Below, piece after piece: positions 6,564 through 8,932 of a DNA stretch of 8,932 bases. A model generated the notes under the pieces. It did not search any database. It worked only from the letters and a program-made list of their open reading frames with translations, and was not told the DNA's origin. This DNA is from Alphaproteobacteria bacterium (GTDB lineage Bacteria; Pseudomonadota; Alphaproteobacteria; Micavibrionales; Micavibrionaceae). How positions within the stretch are numbered: position 1 is the stretch's first letter; every line of letters begins with the position of its first letter. The stretch is from positions 1-8,932 of the forward strand of contig JAUILO010000104.1 in assembly GCA_030432775.1 (NCBI GenBank). The letters run 5' to 3'. The translations under genes were made by a program, and so were the position numbers.

Positions 6564-7694
6564 ATGAACAAAACGGTCGTATTATGCGGATATAAAAGAA
6601 CCCCTTTTCACTTTGCTAACAAAGGCGCGCTGGCTATGACGCGGCCTGACGATATGGCTGCAGCTACCGTCAAGGCTTTGGTGGAAGAAACAGGTGTTAA
6701 AACAGAAGATATTGAGGATTTATTACTCGGCTGTGCTTTCCCGGAAGCAGAACAAGGCTTTAACCTTGCCAGAATCATCGTGCAACTTGCCGGACTTCCT
6801 GATTCTGTCGCTGGGGTGACGGTGAACCGTTTTTGTGCCTCATCCATGACAACAATTCAAATGGCTGCCGGTTATATTCAACTTGGCGCCGGTGATGTCT
6901 TTATTTGTGGCGGTGTCGAATCAATGTCACGTATTCCGATGGGTGGCTTTAACCCTATGCCGAACCCGGAACTTGCCAAAGCATACCCGCAAGCATACAT
7001 ATCGATGGGTGAGACTGCGGAAAACCTAGCCAAACAATATTCCATCACACGCGAACAGCAAGATGAGTTCGCCGTTGCATCACATGATAAAGCGGCCAAA
7101 GCCATCAAGGATGGAAAATTCAAGGACGAGATTGTTCCGGTTGGTGATATCGACACAGATGGCTGTGTGCGTGAAGGCACAACAACGGAAGCTCTTGCCG
7201 GTTTACGCACTGTATTTGACAAAGATGGTACAGTCACCGCAGGAACGGCTTCACCGCTAACCGATGGCGCTGTTGCCGTACTCGTCGCATCAGAAGAATA
7301 CGCAAAAGCCAATAATCTTCCTATTCTGGCAAAGATCAAATCTGTCGCCGTTGCTGGCTGTAAAGCAGAGATTATGGGCATTGGCCCAGTTCCGGCATCA
7401 AAGAAAGCGCTGGAACGTGCAGGATTGACCATTGATGATATTGATATCGTTGAGCTGAACGAAGCTTTTGCTGCGCAATCACTGCCTGTCATCAAGGATC
7501 TTGGCATTGATATCGCCAAAGTGAACCTTGATGGTGGCGCGATCGCTCTTGGCCACCCACTTGGTGCCTCCGGCGCAAGAATTACCGGTAAACTGGCCTC
7601 CCTTCTCAGCAGAGAAGGTAAAAAATACGGTCTGGCAACAATGTGTATTGGCGGCGGGCAAGGTGCAGCAATAGTTCTGGAACGTGCAGATTAA
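6564..7694 (+). CDS. Thiolase, acetyl-CoA C-acyltransferase (FadA-like)
   Basis: A 376-residue cytoplasmic thiolase that cleaves 3-ketoacyl-CoA with CoA, or condenses two acetyl-CoA in reverse. All catalytic parts are present: the acyl-accepting Cys91 in NRFCASSM, NEAFAAQ, His331 in GGAIALGHPLGASGAR, and the proton-shuttling Cys361 in CIGGGQGAA. The RTPF start and EQGFNLAR segment, with NRFCASSM and CIGxGQG, look more like beta-oxidation thiolases (FadA type) than biosynthetic PhaA enzymes. The exact substrate range cannot be read from sequence. It is slightly shorter than the usual 385-395 residues, without a visible gap in a motif. ATG at 6564 follows GGAG (6553-6556) at a 7-nt spacing. No fadB-like hydratase/dehydrogenase partner lies beside it, so it appears to be a single-gene unit between a divergent promoter region and its own terminator. 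Confidence 0.95.
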   Translation: MNKTVVLCGYKRTPFHFANKGALAMTRPDDMAAATVKALVEETGVKTEDIEDLLLGCAFPEAEQGFNLARIIVQLAGLPDSVAGVTVNRFCASSMTTIQMAAGYIQLGAGDVFICGGVESMSRIPMGGFNPMPNPELAKAYPQAYISMGETAENLAKQYSITREQQDEFAVASHDKAAKAIKDGKFKDEIVPVGDIDTDGCVREGTTTEALAGLRTVFDKDGTVTAGTASPLTDGAVAVLVASEEYAKANNLPILAKIKSVAVAGCKAEIMGIGPVPASKKALERAGLTIDDIDIVELNEAFAAQSLPVIKDLGIDIAKVNLDGGAIALGHPLGASGARITGKLASLLSREGKKYGLATMCIGGGQGAAIVLERAD

Positions 7695-7709
7695 TCCGCA
7701 CGTTCTTTT
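7680..7709 (+). terminator. Intrinsic terminator overlapping the thiolase stop codon
   Basis: GAACGTGC (7680-7687) pairs perfectly with GCACGTTC (7698-7705), followed at once by TTTT (7706-7709). The 10-nt loop contains the self-complementary GATTAATC, so the stem can extend inward past one A-C mismatch. The TAA at 7692-7694 lies in this loop, so the last codons of the thiolase form the left arm. A second T-run follows at 7720-7726. Confidence 0.8.
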
Positions 7710-7736
7710 GAATCCGTCATTTTTTTCTACTGTTAT
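7708..7736 (+). promoter_or_regulatory. Possible promoter for the last gene
   Basis: TTGAAT (7708-7713) and TGTTAT (7731-7736) are 17 bp apart, and each matches four of six consensus bases. The position directly after the thiolase terminator, about 60 bp before the next start codon, is sensible. This is a weak match only. Confidence 0.33.
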
Positions 7737-7752
7737 TCTGCGCACGCAGGAT
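7735..7752. repeat. Short palindrome beside the candidate promoter
   Basis: CTGCG (7738-7742) and CGCAG (7745-7749) are perfect arms around CA. The pairing extends outward through one G-T pair to ATT (7735-7737) and GAT (7750-7752). It overlaps the end of the candidate -10 and the likely transcription start, a usual place for a repressor operator. No regulator gene is visible nearby. Confidence 0.28.
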
Positions 7753-7795
7753 AAGTAATCTGTTTAATCAATCAATTAAGGCTCGCCTGGAAATC

Positions 7796-8932
7796 ATGTC
7801 TGATCAAAGTTTTTTGAATTTTCTGAACCTACCTGATGGTGCTGACCTCAATCTGGTCGAGCGTTTATTTGCCAGCAGACTTGATAAGGACACCAAAGAC
7901 GGGCTTGAAACTTATGATGACGCGCAGGCATCGCAAAGCCTTACGCTTATGAAAGAGTACTACTACAAACTACACGACTACGTCAGTGAATGGGCACACG
8001 AAGAAAAACTCAAAAACGCCGATAAAGACCTGAATGAATTTTCTTCAACAAAAAAATCTGCCGAAGATGCGCTAAAACTTGTCCATTCACACATGATAGA
8101 AAGCGCCACCTGTCTGTTCCATATCAAACGGTTTAACTACCAACTTGAAACCGAAGTCAACGAAATGGGCGATGTGACAAAACAATCACTAGAAGAAGCC
8201 AGCAAAATCGGTGGTGATCTCGGCGCGCTGTTTACAAAAAACACACAAAAAAAACTAATGCTACAACAAAAACTTGATGAACTCACACCAGCATACGAGA
8301 TTACCAAAAAAGTCGAAGCACTGCTTGCGGAAATAGATAAGGAAATCAATGATATTTGTGGCAAGGACGAAGCCGTTGCAAGAATGCGAAGCATTGTATC
8401 GTCCTACCGCACGGAAAACTTCACGCGCATACGCACAGTATTGCGCGAAATCACCGAGAAAAAAGGCAAATCCCTACTTGGCGGTTCAAAGAAAGATGCA
8501 ATCACACGTCTTGATACGAACCTAACGCAGCTAACAGAACTGCTTAGCAAAAATTCGAAAATATTACTGAGCAGTGATCAGCGTTTATATCTAGGCCCCG
8601 CAGAAGTCGAAACCGTATATGATGATCTTCTCAAACAGCTCGGCACGATCAAGGCCTTCATGGTTAAAAATTACGTCATATATCTAAGACACAGATTCAT
8701 CCTGATGAAGGGACTAGAAAAAAGTTTGAACGATACATCTTCGCCTAAGGAGCTGCTATCAACATATAGAAAACTGGCTACAGCCATTGCCGAGCCGTTA
8801 ACAACCCTTAAGGAATCCCGATTTTTCGAGAATGATGTCATCGAGCCCGCGCAACGCCATATCAAAACCCAAGGCAAGACCATCCATGATATATTAGAAC
8901 GCGCACAAACCTATATGAGCGAATTGCGCACA
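7796..8932 (+). CDS. Unrecognised helical, coiled-coil-rich protein (3' end outside window)
   Basis: From the ATG at 7796 the frame stays open to the window end, giving 379 codons without a stop, so the protein is longer than what is seen. I do not recognise the family. It is hydrophilic and rich in Lys, Glu, Leu and Gln, has no signal peptide or membrane segment, and looks mostly alpha-helical with coiled-coil-like stretches (for example about 66-95, 150-190 and 230-260). The first 30 residues, with FLNFLNLPDGADLNLVERLF, resemble helices I and II of a J-domain, but the HPD tripeptide is absent and the loop reads DKDTKDG. This is weak similarity. The ribosome site is poor (GGAA just before the ATG). 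A strong terminator and a candidate promoter separate it from the thiolase, so it probably starts a new transcription unit. It is likely cytoplasmic; no role can be assigned. Confidence 0.85.
   Translation, partial: MSDQSFLNFLNLPDGADLNLVERLFASRLDKDTKDGLETYDDAQASQSLTLMKEYYYKLHDYVSEWAHEEKLKNADKDLNEFSSTKKSAEDALKLVHSHMIESATCLFHIKRFNYQLETEVNEMGDVTKQSLEEASKIGGDLGALFTKNTQKKLMLQQKLDELTPAYEITKKVEALLAEIDKEINDICGKDEAVARMRSIVSSYRTENFTRIRTVLREITEKKGKSLLGGSKKDAITRLDTNLTQLTELLSKNSKILLSSDQRLYLGPAEVETVYDDLLKQLGTIKAFMVKNYVIYLRHRFILMKGLEKSLNDTSSPKELLSTYRKLATAIAEPLTTLKESRFFENDVIEPAQRHIKTQGKTIHDILERAQTYMSELRT

Noticed and set aside
6878..7519. 213-codon reverse frame inside the thiolase gene
   Set aside because: It lies opposite a fully intact thiolase with all catalytic motifs. 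Its Ser/Ala/Pro-rich composition is typical of an antisense shadow.

Overview
The window reads as ordinary chromosomal DNA from an alphaproteobacterium of moderate GC content (mid-40s percent by eye). The best lineage marker is the reverse-strand gene at 5872-6348. It carries the [KR]FYDLN motif between two CxxC pairs and has a very acidic tail, an architecture known from Alphaproteobacteria. The DUF3108-type fragment at the left edge and the style of GlmS and PrmA agree with this. I see no rRNA, tRNA, CRISPR array, insertion sequence, integrase or plasmid function.

Layout, left to right. Bases 2-583 (+) are the C-terminal part of a DUF3108-like envelope protein. Bases 713-2080 (+) are glmU and 2198-4027 (+) are glmS. 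Together these supply three of the four steps from fructose-6-phosphate to UDP-N-acetylglucosamine; glmM is not here. Bases 4113-4853 (+) encode a multi-pass membrane protein of unknown function, probably starting at TTG. A short AT-rich gap with a weak hairpin separates it from two reverse-strand genes that converge on it. These are prmA (4917-5885), preceded and overlapped by the FYDLN acidic-protein gene (5872-6348). A 215-bp AT-rich divergent region follows. Then come a thiolase (6564-7694, +) with a clear intrinsic terminator that overlaps its stop codon, and an unrecognised helical protein (7796 to the window end, +) that runs off the edge.

How the parts relate. GlmS makes glucosamine-6-phosphate, and GlmU acetylates and uridylates glucosamine-1-phosphate, feeding peptidoglycan and lipopolysaccharide synthesis. 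PrmA methylates ribosomal protein L11. The overlap of prmA with the FYDLN gene implies one transcript and probably translational coupling. The thiolase belongs to beta-oxidation or acetoacetyl-CoA metabolism and stands alone here, without a fadB-type partner.

The most interesting signals are: a perfect 12-bp terminator-like inverted repeat inside the start of prmA; a GNRA-capped hairpin that would bury the ribosome binding site of the membrane-protein gene; the FYDLN/prmA overlap; and the uncharacterised last gene, whose N-terminus resembles a J-domain without HPD. I did not find a clear new defence, mobile or CRISPR-like system.
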